A DNA stretch of 64,000 bases from Caballeronia choica (lineage in GTDB: Bacteria; Pseudomonadota; Gammaproteobacteria; Burkholderiales; Burkholderiaceae), in assembly GCF_001544535.1 (NCBI RefSeq), contig NZ_FCON02000022.1:24404-88403 (forward strand), in the 5' to 3' direction. Both the position numbers and the translations under genes were made by a program. The notes beneath the pieces were generated by a model. That model did not search any database. It saw only the letters and a program-made list of their open reading frames with translations, and was not told the origin of the DNA. This document shows, in pieces, positions 50,559 through 59,819 of the stretch (its first letter is position 1; each line of letters begins with the position of its first letter).

Positions 50559-53500
50559 GTGGATTCGCCGTTTTCCCTCTTGCCCGCGTATGCGGAGCTC
50601 TTCGCCTTCTCCAACTTCACCTTCCTGCATGGGGCGTCGCGTGGGGAAGAACTCGTCATCCGCGCGTCTGAACTTGGCTACTCGGGTCTCGCCATCACGG
50701 ATGAGTGTTCGCTCGCGGGCGTGGTCCGCGCTCACGTGCAAGCGAAGGAACAGAAGCTGCCACTCGTCATCGGATCGTATTTCAAGCTCGTTCACGCCGA
50801 CAAGCGTCCCGCCTTTGGACTGATCCTGCTGGCTCAGAACCGCGAAGGCTACGGCAACCTGTCGGAACTCATTACGCTCGGCCGCATGCGCGCGCCCAAG
50901 GGCAGTTATCTGCTGACGCCGCAGGACATCGCACGCCCCGAGAAGGAGCATGCGCACTTGCGCGGCGTGCCCGATTGTCTGGCCATTCTCATTCCCGACT
51001 TTCCTGCGAAGGAAGAAGCGCTGGCGGCGCAACTCGAATGGATGAATGCGACGTTCCCGGCTCGCGCGTGGGTTGGATTGACGTTACACCAGCGCGCGAT
51101 GGACGACATCCATCGGGGCACGGTCGAATACCTTGCCTCGCGCTACCTGGTGCCGGTGGTGGCCACCGGCAACGTCGTCATGCATGTACGCTCGCGAAAA
51201 CCGCTGCAAGACACGATGACGGCCATTCGCATCGGCAAACCGGTCGCGCAATGCGGTTACGATCTGGCGCCCAATGCCGAACAACATCTGCGCTCGCGGC
51301 TGCGCCTGGCCAACCTCTATCCCGAGCACGCGCTGACGGAAACCCTGAGCGTTCTGGAGCGCTGCAATTTCTCGCTGGACGAGCTCAGATATGAATACCC
51401 CGACGAACTCGTTCCGCCAGGCTTTACACACGAGGCCTATCTGCGGCAGGAAACGTATATCGGCGCACATCGGCGATATCCGAACGGCATCCCGCTCGCG
51501 GCGCAGGAACAAATCGAGCACGAACTGCAGTTGATCCGTGAACTCAAATACGAAGCGTATTTTCTGACGGTCTATGACATCGTGCGCTTCGCCCGCAGCC
51601 AGCACATTCTGTGTCAGGGACGCGGCTCCGCTGCCAACTCCGCGGTGTGCTATTGCCTGGGCGTCACTGAAGTCGACCCCTCTCGCAGCAATATGCTGTT
51701 CGAGCGTTTCATCAGCAAGGAACGCGGCGAGCCGCCTGATATCGACGTTGATTTCGAGCACCAGCGGCGCGAAGAGGTCATCCAGTACATTTATCAAAAG
51801 TACGGGCGCGACCGCGCGGCGATTGCCGCGGCAGTCTCGACCTATCGTCCCCGGGGCGCGCTTCGGGAAACCGGCAAGGCGCTCGGCATCGACCCGCAAA
51901 TTGTCGATCGGGTCGCGAAGAGCCACCAGTGGTTCGACGATTCGCGCGACCTGCTTCGACGTTTCGCCGAGTCCGGACTCGACCCGGACAATCCCGTCAT
52001 CGCCGCGTGGGCCTCGCTTGCCGGCCAGATCCTGAATTTCCCCCGGCACCTGTCTCAGCATTCCGGCGGATTCGTGATCAGCCGGGGCAAGCTGACCCGG
52101 CTCGTTCCCGTCGAAAACGCCGCGATGGCCGAGCGCAGCGCCATCCAGTGGGACAAGGACGACCTCGAAGCGCTCGGCTTGCTTAAAATCGACGTGCTCG
52201 CGCTCGGCATGCTGTCGGCGATCCGCCGCACGCTCGACATCGTTTCCGAGCAGCGCGGTGAGCGCTTCGAGATGCAGGACATTCCCGCCGAGGATCCGGC
52301 CACCTACGAAATGATTTCGCAGGCGGATACGGTCGGCGTTTTCCAGATCGAATCCCGCGCGCAGATGTCGATGTTGCCGCGCCTTCAGCCGAGGACCTTC
52401 TACGATCTGGTGATCGAAGTCGCGATCGTGCGACCCGGGCCGATTCAGGGTGGCGCGGTTCATCCGTATCTTCGCCGTCGCCAGGGGTTCGAGCCTGTCA
52501 CCTACCCGAGCGACGCGCTCAAAGTCGCGCTCGGACGCACGCTGGGTGTCCCGATTTTCCAGGAGCAGGTGATGCAGGTCGCGATCCTCGCGGCGGGTTT
52601 CACTCCGGGTGAAGCGGACCAGCTCAGGCGTGCCATGGCCGCCTGGAAGCGCAAAGGCGGCCTGCAAAAGTACTACGACCGCATCGTGAACGGCATGCGC
52701 GAGCGCGGCTATGCGCAGGAATTCGCGGAAGCCATCTTCGAGCAGATCAAGGGTTTTGGTGAATATGGCTTTCCGGAAAGCCATGCGGCCAGCTTTGCGC
52801 TGCTCGTCTATGCGAGTAGTTGGCTGAAGTGTCACGAGCCGGCGGCCTTTCTCGCCGCGATGCTCAATTCGCAGCCGATGGGGTTTTATTCGCCGTCGCA
52901 ACTCGTCCAGGACGCGAAGCGGCACGGCGTGCGGGTGGCGCCGGTCGACGTCACGGTGAGCGGTTGGGATTCCGTTCTCGAACGTCATCAAGGACACGCG
53001 GATCCCGTCGTTCGGCTCGGGTTGTCGTTGCTCAAAGGAATGCGTGACGGTGCGGCCGAGCGTATCGAGACCGCTCGTGCAGTCAGGCCGTTTTCGAGCG
53101 TCAGCGATCTGGCGCGGCGCGCGCAACTCGACCGTCATGATCTGCAGGTGCTTGCCAGCGCCAATGCGCTGGCGACGCTTGCCGGAAACCGTCGCGAGGC
53201 GTTGTGGCAGTCCGTCGCCGCGGTCCCCGACAAGGACATCCTGGCCGACGCTTGCCTCGATGACGAGACCCCGATGCTCGGCGCCCCGTCTGAGGCAGAA
53301 GGTATCGTCGGCGACTATAAGTCGACGGGACTCACGCTCGGTCGTCATCCGCTGGAACTCCTTCGCCCGATCCTGCTTGAGCAGCGGCTGTTACCGGCGT
53401 CGACGCTGCGAACCTATCGCAACGGCCGGCTCGCCCGCGGCTGCGGTCTCGTGACGGTCAGACAGCGACCCGGCACCGCCAAGGGGGTGATATTCATGAC

Positions 53501-53708
53501 GCTTGAGGACGAGACCGGCAATGTGAACGTGATCGTCTGGCCGTCCCTGCTCGAAAAGCAGCGCAAAGAAGCGCTCGGCGCCTCGTTGCTCGCGGTCTAC
53601 GGCACCTGGCAATGCGAAGGCGAAGTGCGACACCTCGTTGCACAACGTCTCGTGGATCTGTCGCACCTGCTGGGTGGCTTAACGACGATCAGCCGGAATT
53701 TCTGCTGA
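50559..53708 (+). CDS. dnaE2: Error-prone DNA polymerase DnaE2
   Basis: This 1049-residue C-family polymerase, also called ImuC, makes the actual translesion insertions under SOS stress. An N-terminal PHP domain (about 1-270) begins with YAELFAFSNFTFLHGASRGE. The polymerase core has GRGSAANSAVCYCLG and the catalytic Asp pair in PPDIDVDFEHQRRE. The C-terminal OB fold contains GVIFMTLEDETGNVNVIVW. The start is GTG 50559, 15 bases after imuB; an ATG at 50546 is out of frame. It has the normal length and all core motifs. It is the last gene of the imuA-imuB-dnaE2 operon. Confidence 0.95.
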   Translation: MDSPFSLLPAYAELFAFSNFTFLHGASRGEELVIRASELGYSGLAITDECSLAGVVRAHVQAKEQKLPLVIGSYFKLVHADKRPAFGLILLAQNREGYGNLSELITLGRMRAPKGSYLLTPQDIARPEKEHAHLRGVPDCLAILIPDFPAKEEALAAQLEWMNATFPARAWVGLTLHQRAMDDIHRGTVEYLASRYLVPVVATGNVVMHVRSRKPLQDTMTAIRIGKPVAQCGYDLAPNAEQHLRSRLRLANLYPEHALTETLSVLERCNFSLDELRYEYPDELVPPGFTHEAYLRQETYIGAHRRYPNGIPLAAQEQIEHELQLIRELKYEAYFLTVYDIVRFARSQHILCQGRGSAANSAVCYCLGVTEVDPSRSNMLFERFISKERGEPPDIDVDFEHQRREEVIQYIYQKYGRDRAAIAAAVSTYRPRGALRETGKALGIDPQIVDRVAKSHQWFDDSRDLLRRFAESGLDPDNPVIAAWASLAGQILNFPRHLSQHSGGFVISRGKLTRLVPVENAAMAERSAIQWDKDDLEALGLLKIDVLALGMLSAIRRTLDIVSEQRGERFEMQDIPAEDPATYEMISQADTVGVFQIESRAQMSMLPRLQPRTFYDLVIEVAIVRPGPIQGGAVHPYLRRRQGFEPVTYPSDALKVALGRTLGVPIFQEQVMQVAILAAGFTPGEADQLRRAMAAWKRKGGLQKYYDRIVNGMRERGYAQEFAEAIFEQIKGFGEYGFPESHAASFALLVYASSWLKCHEPAAFLAAMLNSQPMGFYSPSQLVQDAKRHGVRVAPVDVTVSGWDSVLERHQGHADPVVRLGLSLLKGMRDGAAERIETARAVRPFSSVSDLARRAQLDRHDLQVLASANALATLAGNRREALWQSVAAVPDKDILADACLDDETPMLGAPSEAEGIVGDYKSTGLTLGRHPLELLRPILLEQRLLPASTLRTYRNGRLARGCGLVTVRQRPGTAKGVIFMTLEDETGNVNVIVWPSLLEKQRKEALGASLLAVYGTWQCEGEVRHLVAQRLVDLSHLLGGLTTISRNFC

Positions 53709-54097
53709 AGCGATCGCGGACAAAGCGCGGTCGGGTCTGTGCGGACCGGCCGCCAACATAAGCCAGTCAGCCATCAAGCCATCGCGATTGATGATGCACC
53801 GCCCGCAGTTAGCGGCGGCAAGCCGAGCGTGGAGGCGAGCGTCTTATAGTCCAGCAGAAAGCGGGGGTCATCGGCCGCCTCGCGCGACATCCATTTGGCT
53901 AACGCCTGCCGACACGCGGTGGATTCCATCCGAAAGAAGCACGCGGAGTGCTTCGGCATCATGCTGGCAGCCCAATAGAACATTCGTTTCGAGCGCCTCG
54001 GGATCATGACCGGAAAGCCACCGCTCGACCCGAACGCGTCGCTGCGTTCCAGACGGAATCAAACGGATCAAACGCGCCCTTCATTGCCAGAAACGAG
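53709..54097. other. Intergenic stretch with no firm gene
   Basis: About 390 bases after dnaE2. A minus-strand frame (53774-54007, 77 codons) ends with a protein-like DDPRFLLDYKTLASTLGLPP and could be a small gene or remnant, but it has no clear ribosome site and no recognised domain. I leave it uncalled. Confidence 0.4.
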
Positions 54098-54120
54098 AAG
54101 CGGCCCACACGGGGCCGCTT
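54098..54120 (-). terminator. Terminator hairpin of the cold-shock gene
   Basis: AAGCGGCCC and GGGCCGCTT form a perfect 9-base stem with a 5-base loop, 25 bases beyond the cold-shock stop codon. On the minus strand it is followed by CTCGTTTC, a weak U-tract. Confidence 0.6.
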
Positions 54121-54144
54121 CGATGGGCTACGTACCTCGATCGA

Positions 54145-54348
54145 TTACATCGGCTGAATCGTCGAAGCCTGCTTTCCCTTGGGCCCTTGCTTGATCTCGA
54201 AGCTCACTTTCTGATTTTCCTGCAGCGACTTGAAGCCGTTGCCTTGAATCTCCGAGAAATGTGCGAACAGATCTTCTCCGCCGCCATCCGGCGTGATGAA
54301 GCCATATCCCTTTGCATCGTTGAACCACTTCACAGTACCTGTCGCCAT
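54145..54348 (-). CDS. Cold-shock protein (CspA family)
   Basis: This 67-residue single-domain RNA chaperone has KGYGFI (RNP1, about residues 15-20) and DLFAHFSEI (RNP2) on a five-strand OB barrel; [18 protein letters not shown] is the standard start. It binds single-stranded RNA and DNA and melts mRNA structure at low temperature or during growth changes. ATG 54348 is chosen; the 16-codon upstream extension is rejected. It is a single gene with a hairpin after it. Upstream lie about 590 bases without a gene, so a long 5' leader, common for csp genes, is possible. Confidence 0.95.
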   Translation of the reverse strand: MATGTVKWFNDAKGYGFITPDGGGEDLFAHFSEIQGNGFKSLQENQKVSFEIKQGPKGKQASTIQPM

Positions 54349-54940
54349 TTTTGCTGCACCTCTGCGAATAACGAAACACGCTGAATGAATTTGCACGACG
54401 CCGCAACGGCGTCAGCGCAGCAATGTTTTAGCACGTCAGCGTCCGTTTTCTCAATCGGCATTTTCGCTAGCTTGAATGACATAACATCGTCACAGTGCTC
54501 GGCGCACCGGGGTCAATCTCGACGCAGCCCTGGAACCGATTCCCAAGCGCCTGTCACGGCAGCAGGCGCCGCCCCTCAGCATTCCGTCGATCGCCAGTCG
54601 CGGTTTTAGTCGCCTGGCGTGACGACCTTTACTGCGAACCGACTGTTGCGAAGTGAGAGCTTCGTGTCATGCAGAACTGCGGCATCTCCCCTGCGCTTCG
54701 TCCTGCACTACCCTTCGTACCACCCAACGCATACGGTCGTTGCCACCTCGGAAGGGATACGGGTCGTTGTTTTCGCGTCGCGTCGGCCGCAAACCCTTTA
54801 TTCACGGGGCTCCGTTTGTTACAACTTGCTCGTTGCGACCCCGGCGATCAACATGCAGGTTGCGGCCCCGCCGTTTCCGGCATTCGACGAAAGGACTCCC
54901 GTGGCTCACGATGTCCCGGATGCTTCTCTGCGAGAACCCT
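54349..54940. other. Intergenic stretch without a supported gene
   Basis: About 590 bases between the cold-shock gene and the end of the MmgE/PrpD gene. Overlapping plus-strand frames of 91-122 codons (54619-54987) have no recognisable domains, codon character or ribosome site. It probably includes the promoter and leader of the cold-shock gene. Confidence 0.5.
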
Positions 54941-56362
54941 TTAACCTGGTAGCACAAACCTCTTTAAGATGCGGGTCAGTTCGCTGAAATCCGATCTTGT
55001 CTCAAGACGTAGAATGAAGTCGAGGATCGCGTCGTCGGTACTCTCGTCTACAACACCCGCGACGATGCTGCGGTGCTTGGCAATCACCTCGTCCAGGCTC
55101 AACGGATTTCGCGGATCGCCCTTGGCATACTGGGTGGCGGCGACGAGCGTGCGACCGTCGGCAAGGGTGATCTCGACACGTGCAGGCCACGCCTGCGGAT
55201 ATTGTGCGTCGAGCGCCGGATCGACGTGGCACGTTACCCGATCCATCAGGCGCTCGATCTCCGGGCTGATGAATTCTGCCGGCGTGAAATCCACGAAAGA
55301 GACGCGTCTCTTGACAAGGCCGAGGGCGACGTTGAACGGCACGCTGAACTGCGCGTCGATCATCAGCCTCGGGCGACGCTTCTGCTCGATTGGCTCGCAT
55401 ACCAGCGGCATTGCCGCCTGCACTGTATAAACGACGATGCTTTCGATTGCTTCAAGAGGAAGGTCCGCGCGCGCTGCAAGCTGCAGCACGGAATCGTTGA
55501 TCGACTGGATATAGTAGTTGCAGGGATAGTACTTCAGCGCCGTCTGCGCGATGGCAAGCGTCTCGCCTTCGCCCGCCGACAGCGCCTGCGGCAACGGATC
55601 GCCGGAATAAGCATGCAGGTAACCAAACTTGCCTTCGATGGAAGTAGGCGGCGCCGTGATCCCGTGCTGCGCCAGTTCCGCGGCGATCATGCCGGCATGC
55701 GAGGCCCAGCCGCCATGAAAGCGCTTGGTCCAGGCCCCGTCGGTGACGAATTCGAGCAATCCCGCCGCTTGGCTACATGCCACCCCGAGTGCATTTGTAA
55801 CCTGCGCTGCATCCAGCCCGAGGAGCGTGGCAGAGGTGGCGGCGGCGCCCAGCGCCCCGGTGGTGCCGGTAGGATGGAAGCCGCGCGCGTTAGTCACTGC
55901 CGGCTTAAGCGCGGCGGCGACACGGCAGGCAACCTCGAACCCAGCGACGACCGCAACGATGAAGCGTTTGCCGCTGGCGCCCCGCTCTTCCGCCAACGCG
56001 AGTGCGGGGGAAAAGACGAAAGACTCGTTATGAATTGAGCCGGGAAGGAACGTGTCATCCAGTTCCATGCTGTGCGCGGCCATTCCGTTTGCCAGCGCGG
56101 CCCACGCAGCGTGCACCGTGTCGGGGCGGCCGAACAGCGTTGCCCCACCCGGGATCGGCCGTGCGGCAGCCAACATGCGCATTGGCCGGCTGGAATCCAA
56201 CATGGAACCGCGTAGCGCGATGGCGATGTAGTCGATAAAGAAATGCTTGGCGCGCTCGACCACGAGGGGTGGCAGCGCCTCATAGTCGAGGCCGGTGCAG
56301 AAGCGGGCGAATGTCTGCGCCACGGTTGACTGCACGCCGGGGTTGTGCGTTGGCGTCGCCAT
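54941..56362 (-). CDS. MmgE/PrpD family protein
   Basis: This 473-residue protein belongs to the family that includes 2-methylcitrate dehydratase and cis-aconitate decarboxylase. The helical N-terminal domain has HSMELDDTFLPGSIHNES, and the central FHPTGTTGALGAAATSATLL and later KYYPCNYYIQSINDS are landmarks of the active-site region. The prpB, prpC and acnD genes of the methylcitrate cycle are not nearby, so it is unlikely to be the PrpD of that pathway; other members act on substituted dicarboxylates. It is transcribed alone on the minus strand and divergent from the SnoaL/TetR pair. Confidence 0.9.
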   Translation of the reverse strand: MATPTHNPGVQSTVAQTFARFCTGLDYEALPPLVVERAKHFFIDYIAIALRGSMLDSSRPMRMLAAARPIPGGATLFGRPDTVHAAWAALANGMAAHSMELDDTFLPGSIHNESFVFSPALALAEERGASGKRFIVAVVAGFEVACRVAAALKPAVTNARGFHPTGTTGALGAAATSATLLGLDAAQVTNALGVACSQAAGLLEFVTDGAWTKRFHGGWASHAGMIAAELAQHGITAPPTSIEGKFGYLHAYSGDPLPQALSAGEGETLAIAQTALKYYPCNYYIQSINDSVLQLAARADLPLEAIESIVVYTVQAAMPLVCEPIEQKRRPRLMIDAQFSVPFNVALGLVKRRVSFVDFTPAEFISPEIERLMDRVTCHVDPALDAQYPQAWPARVEITLADGRTLVAATQYAKGDPRNPLSLDEVIAKHRSIVAGVVDESTDDAILDFILRLETRSDFSELTRILKRFVLPG

Positions 56363-56634
56363 GAAGTATCACCTCCCAGTACCGCTTTTCGCAGGCTATT
56401 CGGGACATCGTAACGAGTCGCTGTCACATTATAGCTAGTGCCGCTCCTTATACCTTGACCTGCGGATTCCCGCATTGCAGCGAGTAACGGCGACGTTTCA
56501 GGAACGGGCATTCCCGGGCGGTATTGCAAGCAAAGGCATAGGCGACACGCATCACTGGTGCGCACGGTCGTTCAGCCCTGGATTCCTGGAACACGGCTGC
56601 CGGTCCGCTTTCAAAACCTGTCGAGGCATCGGAA

Positions 56635-56650
56635 ATTACAATCTTGTAAT
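56635..56650. promoter_or_regulatory. Perfect palindrome, candidate TetR operator
   Basis: ATTACAATCTTGTAAT has 7-base perfect arms with a 2-base centre. It lies 65 bases before the SnoaL-like gene that is co-transcribed with a TetR gene, in the region divergent from MmgE/PrpD. Autoregulation by that TetR protein is the likely role. Confidence 0.6.
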
Positions 56651-56715
56651 GAGATGGAAGTCTCACTAAAATGAACTGGCAGTGGCTGCAAACGCAACGC
56701 GACGAGGAGCCAATC

Positions 56716-57138
56716 ATGACGCTGACCCCTGTGCAGATGGATCGGACCATCGATGAACATTTCGGCTTCGAGAGACGTGACGACGTCGACGGGGTGCTTG
56801 CGACGCTCGCGCCGGACGTAGAGCACGATGTGGTCGGCTGGCCCTCGGGTCCGGCGCATGGCCGCGCCGCGGTGCGGCCGTTTTACGAAGCGCTGTTCGC
56901 GGACTTGTCGGAGAGCCGGGTCGAGTGCCTGCGCCGTCTTCACGGCGATGGGTTCGTCATCGACGAATCGTTCTGGCGCGGCAAGGCGCCGGGCAAGCCG
57001 TTCGGACTCGAAGGGCGTGGGCGTACGCTGGAATTCCGGATGCTGCATGTCGTTGAATTTGCCGGGAATGGGCAAATCAGGCGAGAGAACGTATGGGTCG
57101 ATCTCGCGGCGATCATCAAACAGTTGCCGCAGAACTGA
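56716..57138 (+). CDS. SnoaL-like/NTF2-fold small protein
   Basis: This 140-residue cone-fold protein of the SnoaL/NTF2 superfamily has HFGFERRDDVDGVLATLAPD in the first helix pair and the core strand segments AAVRPFYEALFADL and TLEFRMLHVVEFAGNGQIR. Such proteins act as isomerases, hydrolases or ligand-binding partners. ATG 56716 has GAGGAG eight bases upstream; ATG 56671 in frame is less likely. It is followed directly by a TetR gene (one base between stop and start) and lies behind a perfect palindrome. The ligand is unknown. Confidence 0.82.
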   Translation: MTLTPVQMDRTIDEHFGFERRDDVDGVLATLAPDVEHDVVGWPSGPAHGRAAVRPFYEALFADLSESRVECLRRLHGDGFVIDESFWRGKAPGKPFGLEGRGRTLEFRMLHVVEFAGNGQIRRENVWVDLAAIIKQLPQN

Positions 57139-57139
57139 C

Positions 57140-57760
57140 ATGGCCGAAGCCGACACTACCGGTCGCCGAAACCAGAAGCAGCGCACGCGCAAGGACCTGC
57201 TGCAGGCCGCTTCGCGTCTTCTGAAGCAGGGCCATAAGCCGACCCTCGAAGAGATTGCCGGGGAAGCGATGGTTTCGCGCGCCACGGCGTATCGTCATTT
57301 TCCGAACATGGATGCGCTGCTGATGGAGGCGTCGCTCGATGTCGCCACGCCGGACGCCGGCAAACTCTTCGGCACGCGCAGTTCGGGCGATCCGGTCGCG
57401 CGGTTGACTCGCGTCGATGCAGCCCTTCACGAGATGATCCTTGCCAATGAAGCGCCGCTGCGGATGATGCTCGCGCATTCGCTTGAGCGCGCGGCCAAAG
57501 GTGATCCCGACAACGACGTTCCGCTGCGCCAGAATCGTCGCACGCCGCTGATCGAGGCTGCGCTGGAACCCGCGCAGGATCAGTTCAAGCCCGCGGCGCT
57601 CGAAACATTGACCCAGGCGCTCGCGCTTGTCATCGGGACGGAAGCGATGGTCGTCTTCAAGGACGTCCTGCAACTCGACGACGCGCGAGCCCGCAAGGTG
57701 AAGCGCTGGGCCATCCGCGCCCTGGTCGAAGCGGCGATGCGACAAGGAGCGGCCGATTGA
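57140..57760 (+). CDS. TetR family transcriptional regulator
   Basis: This 206-residue regulator has LEEIAGEAMVSRATAYRHFP (about residues 36-55) as the helix-turn-helix, with the standard Tyr-x-His-Phe end. The C-terminal half is mostly helical and has no recognisable subfamily. It starts just after the SnoaL-like gene stop and so belongs to the same transcript. The palindrome at 56635-56650 upstream of the pair is its likely target. A perfect hairpin follows at 57809-57833. Confidence 0.9.
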   Translation: MAEADTTGRRNQKQRTRKDLLQAASRLLKQGHKPTLEEIAGEAMVSRATAYRHFPNMDALLMEASLDVATPDAGKLFGTRSSGDPVARLTRVDAALHEMILANEAPLRMMLAHSLERAAKGDPDNDVPLRQNRRTPLIEAALEPAQDQFKPAALETLTQALALVIGTEAMVVFKDVLQLDDARARKVKRWAIRALVEAAMRQGAAD

Positions 57761-57808
57761 ATGGCCGCAACCTGACCGGCATGTCGGATACGGCGACCCG
57801 CAGCGAAA

Positions 57809-57833
57809 GCGAACCGGCTCGTCGCCGGTTCGC
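57809..57833. terminator. Perfect hairpin between convergent genes
   Basis: GCGAACCGGC and GCCGGTTCGC form a perfect 10-base stem with a 5-base loop between the TetR gene (plus) and poxB (minus). There is no U-tract on either side. It probably helps end both transcripts. Confidence 0.55.
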
Positions 57834-57856
57834 ATGCCATTCGCCGTCATGAACGA

Positions 57857-59578
57857 CTAGCGCAGATTGGTCCGGGCCAGTTCGACGATTTCGTCGCCCC
57901 GGCCGCTGAGGATCGCCCGCATCATGTAGAGGCTGAAGCCCTTGACCTGCGCGGCTTCGAGGTTCGGGGGCATCGCGAGTTCGTGTTTGGACGTCACGAC
58001 ATCGACCAGCGCCGGGCCATCATGAGCGAACGCCTGCTGCAGCGCGCCGGCCACGTCCTCCGACGCCTCAACGCGGATGCCGAAAATCCCCGCGCCCTTC
58101 GCGATCGCCGCGAAATCGGTCTTAGCGAGATCGACGTTGGTATCGAGGTAGCCGCCCGCCTTCAATTCCATCGACACGAAACCGAGCAGGCTGTTGTTGA
58201 ACACCACCACCTTGATCGGCAAGTCGAGCTGGCGCGCGGTGAGCAAGTCGCCGAGCAGCATCGACAGACCGCCGTCGCCCGATAGCGACACGACCTGCCG
58301 CCCCGGATGCGCCCCTTGCGCGCCGAGTGCCTGCGGCATCGCGTTCGCCATCGACCCATGATTGAACGACCCGTGCAGTTGCCGCTTGCCGTTCATCGTC
58401 AGGTAGCGCGCGGCCCAGATGGTCGGCGTGCCGACGTCGGCTGTGAAGATCGCATCGTCGCTCGCGGCCTCGTCGATCAGCTTCGCCAGATATTGCGGGT
58501 GGATCGGGCGCCCCGGCCCCGACGGCGTCGCGAGATCGTCGAGTCCCTTGCGGGCCGATGCGTAGTGCTTGCGCGCGTTGTCGATGAAAGCGCGATCCGT
58601 CTTGCGCTGCAGCCGGGGCAGCGTCGCGGCGACGGTCTCCCTGACCGTGCCGACGAGCCCCAGCGCAAGCGGCGCGCGATGGCCGAGCTGCGAGCCTTTC
58701 CAGTCGATCTGGACGATCTTCGCGTCCGCCGGATAGAACGGGCGATACGGAAAGTCGCAGCCGAGCAGGAGCAGCGTGTCGCACGACATCATCGCGTGGT
58801 AGCCCGAGCTGAAGCCGATCAATCCGGTCATGCCGACGTCGTACGGGTTGTCGTACTCGATGAATTGCTTGCCGCGCAGCGCATGGACCACGGGCGCGCC
58901 CAGGATATCGGCGAGCGCCACCACTTCATCATGCGCGCCCTGCACGCCGCTGCCGCACATGATCGTCACCGCTTCCGAAGCGTTCAGCAGGTCCGCGAGG
59001 CGATCGAGGTCGGCCTGTGCCGGCAGGATCGTGGGCGGCGCGCATCCGGTCCACGACGGATGCTCGGCGGGTCCGTCGCTCAGCGCCACATCGCCCGGCA
59101 GCACGATCACCGCGACGCCGCGTTCCTCGATCGCGGTGCGCATCGCGCGCGCCAGCACGCGCGGAAACTGCGCCGCCGACGAGACGAGTTCCACATAGTG
59201 ACTGCACTCCCTGAACAGTTCCTGCGGATGCGTTTCCTGGAAGTAGCCGAGCCCGATTTCCGTCGACGGAATATGCGCGGCAATCGCGAGCACGGGCTGG
59301 TGATTGCGATGGCAGTCGAACAGGCCATTGATCAGATGGAGGTTGCCGGGCCCGCAACTGCCCGCGCACACGGCGAGGCGCCCTGTCGAGGCCGCGTCGG
59401 CGCCGGCCGCGAACGCGGCTGCTTCCTCGTGGCGCGTGTGCATCCAGCGAATCGACCCGAGTTGCTGGAGGCTGTACGCGAGGCCGTTCAGGCTGTCGCC
59501 CGTCACGCCCCAGATCCGTTCGACGCCAGCCGCGGCCAGCGAACCTGCGAGATATCCGGCAATGGTGTTCCTGGTCAT
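57857..59578 (-). CDS. poxB: Pyruvate dehydrogenase (quinone)/pyruvate oxidase PoxB
   Basis: This 573-residue ThDP- and FAD-dependent peripheral membrane enzyme oxidises pyruvate to acetate and CO2 and passes electrons to ubiquinone. [14 protein letters not shown] and the catalytic Glu in [14 protein letters not shown] are in the N-terminal domain. The ThDP/Mg motif runs from [13 protein letters not shown] to [10 protein letters not shown]. The C-terminus [19 protein letters not shown] closely matches the lipid-activated tail of E. coli PoxB, which separates it from acetolactate synthases. ATG 59578 has AGGAG upstream. It is divergent from a LysR gene that may regulate it. Confidence 0.93.
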   Translation of the reverse strand: MTRNTIAGYLAGSLAAAGVERIWGVTGDSLNGLAYSLQQLGSIRWMHTRHEEAAAFAAGADAASTGRLAVCAGSCGPGNLHLINGLFDCHRNHQPVLAIAAHIPSTEIGLGYFQETHPQELFRECSHYVELVSSAAQFPRVLARAMRTAIEERGVAVIVLPGDVALSDGPAEHPSWTGCAPPTILPAQADLDRLADLLNASEAVTIMCGSGVQGAHDEVVALADILGAPVVHALRGKQFIEYDNPYDVGMTGLIGFSSGYHAMMSCDTLLLLGCDFPYRPFYPADAKIVQIDWKGSQLGHRAPLALGLVGTVRETVAATLPRLQRKTDRAFIDNARKHYASARKGLDDLATPSGPGRPIHPQYLAKLIDEAASDDAIFTADVGTPTIWAARYLTMNGKRQLHGSFNHGSMANAMPQALGAQGAHPGRQVVSLSGDGGLSMLLGDLLTARQLDLPIKVVVFNNSLLGFVSMELKAGGYLDTNVDLAKTDFAAIAKGAGIFGIRVEASEDVAGALQQAFAHDGPALVDVVTSKHELAMPPNLEAAQVKGFSLYMMRAILSGRGDEIVELARTNLR

Positions 59579-59819
59579 GCTCTGCTCCTTTTTTCAAAAG
59601 ACGAGGATCGACCGGGCGCTGGCGAAGCGAGAATGCGTCCGACCTGATCAAAAGCGACCGTTGCCAGCCGCCACCCCGCAACGTTATGCCGGCGCCGTGT
59701 AATTGTCTTGAACCGCTCTAAAACGAACTTAAAAGCGGGGTGCGCCGACGCAATGCATCGATTGCGGACCTTCCGAAATCCAGTATCCTGAAAGCCCGCA
59801 CCGGATTCGGCCGTTCGCG

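Noticed and set aside
53774-54007. 77-codon minus-strand frame after dnaE2
   Set aside because: The C-terminal part looks protein-like, but there is no clear ribosome site or family; another minus frame overlaps it. It could be a remnant.
54619-54987. 122-codon plus-strand frame between the cold-shock and MmgE/PrpD genes
   Set aside because: Two other frames are open over the same bases, and it runs into the end of the MmgE/PrpD gene; no domain or ribosome site.
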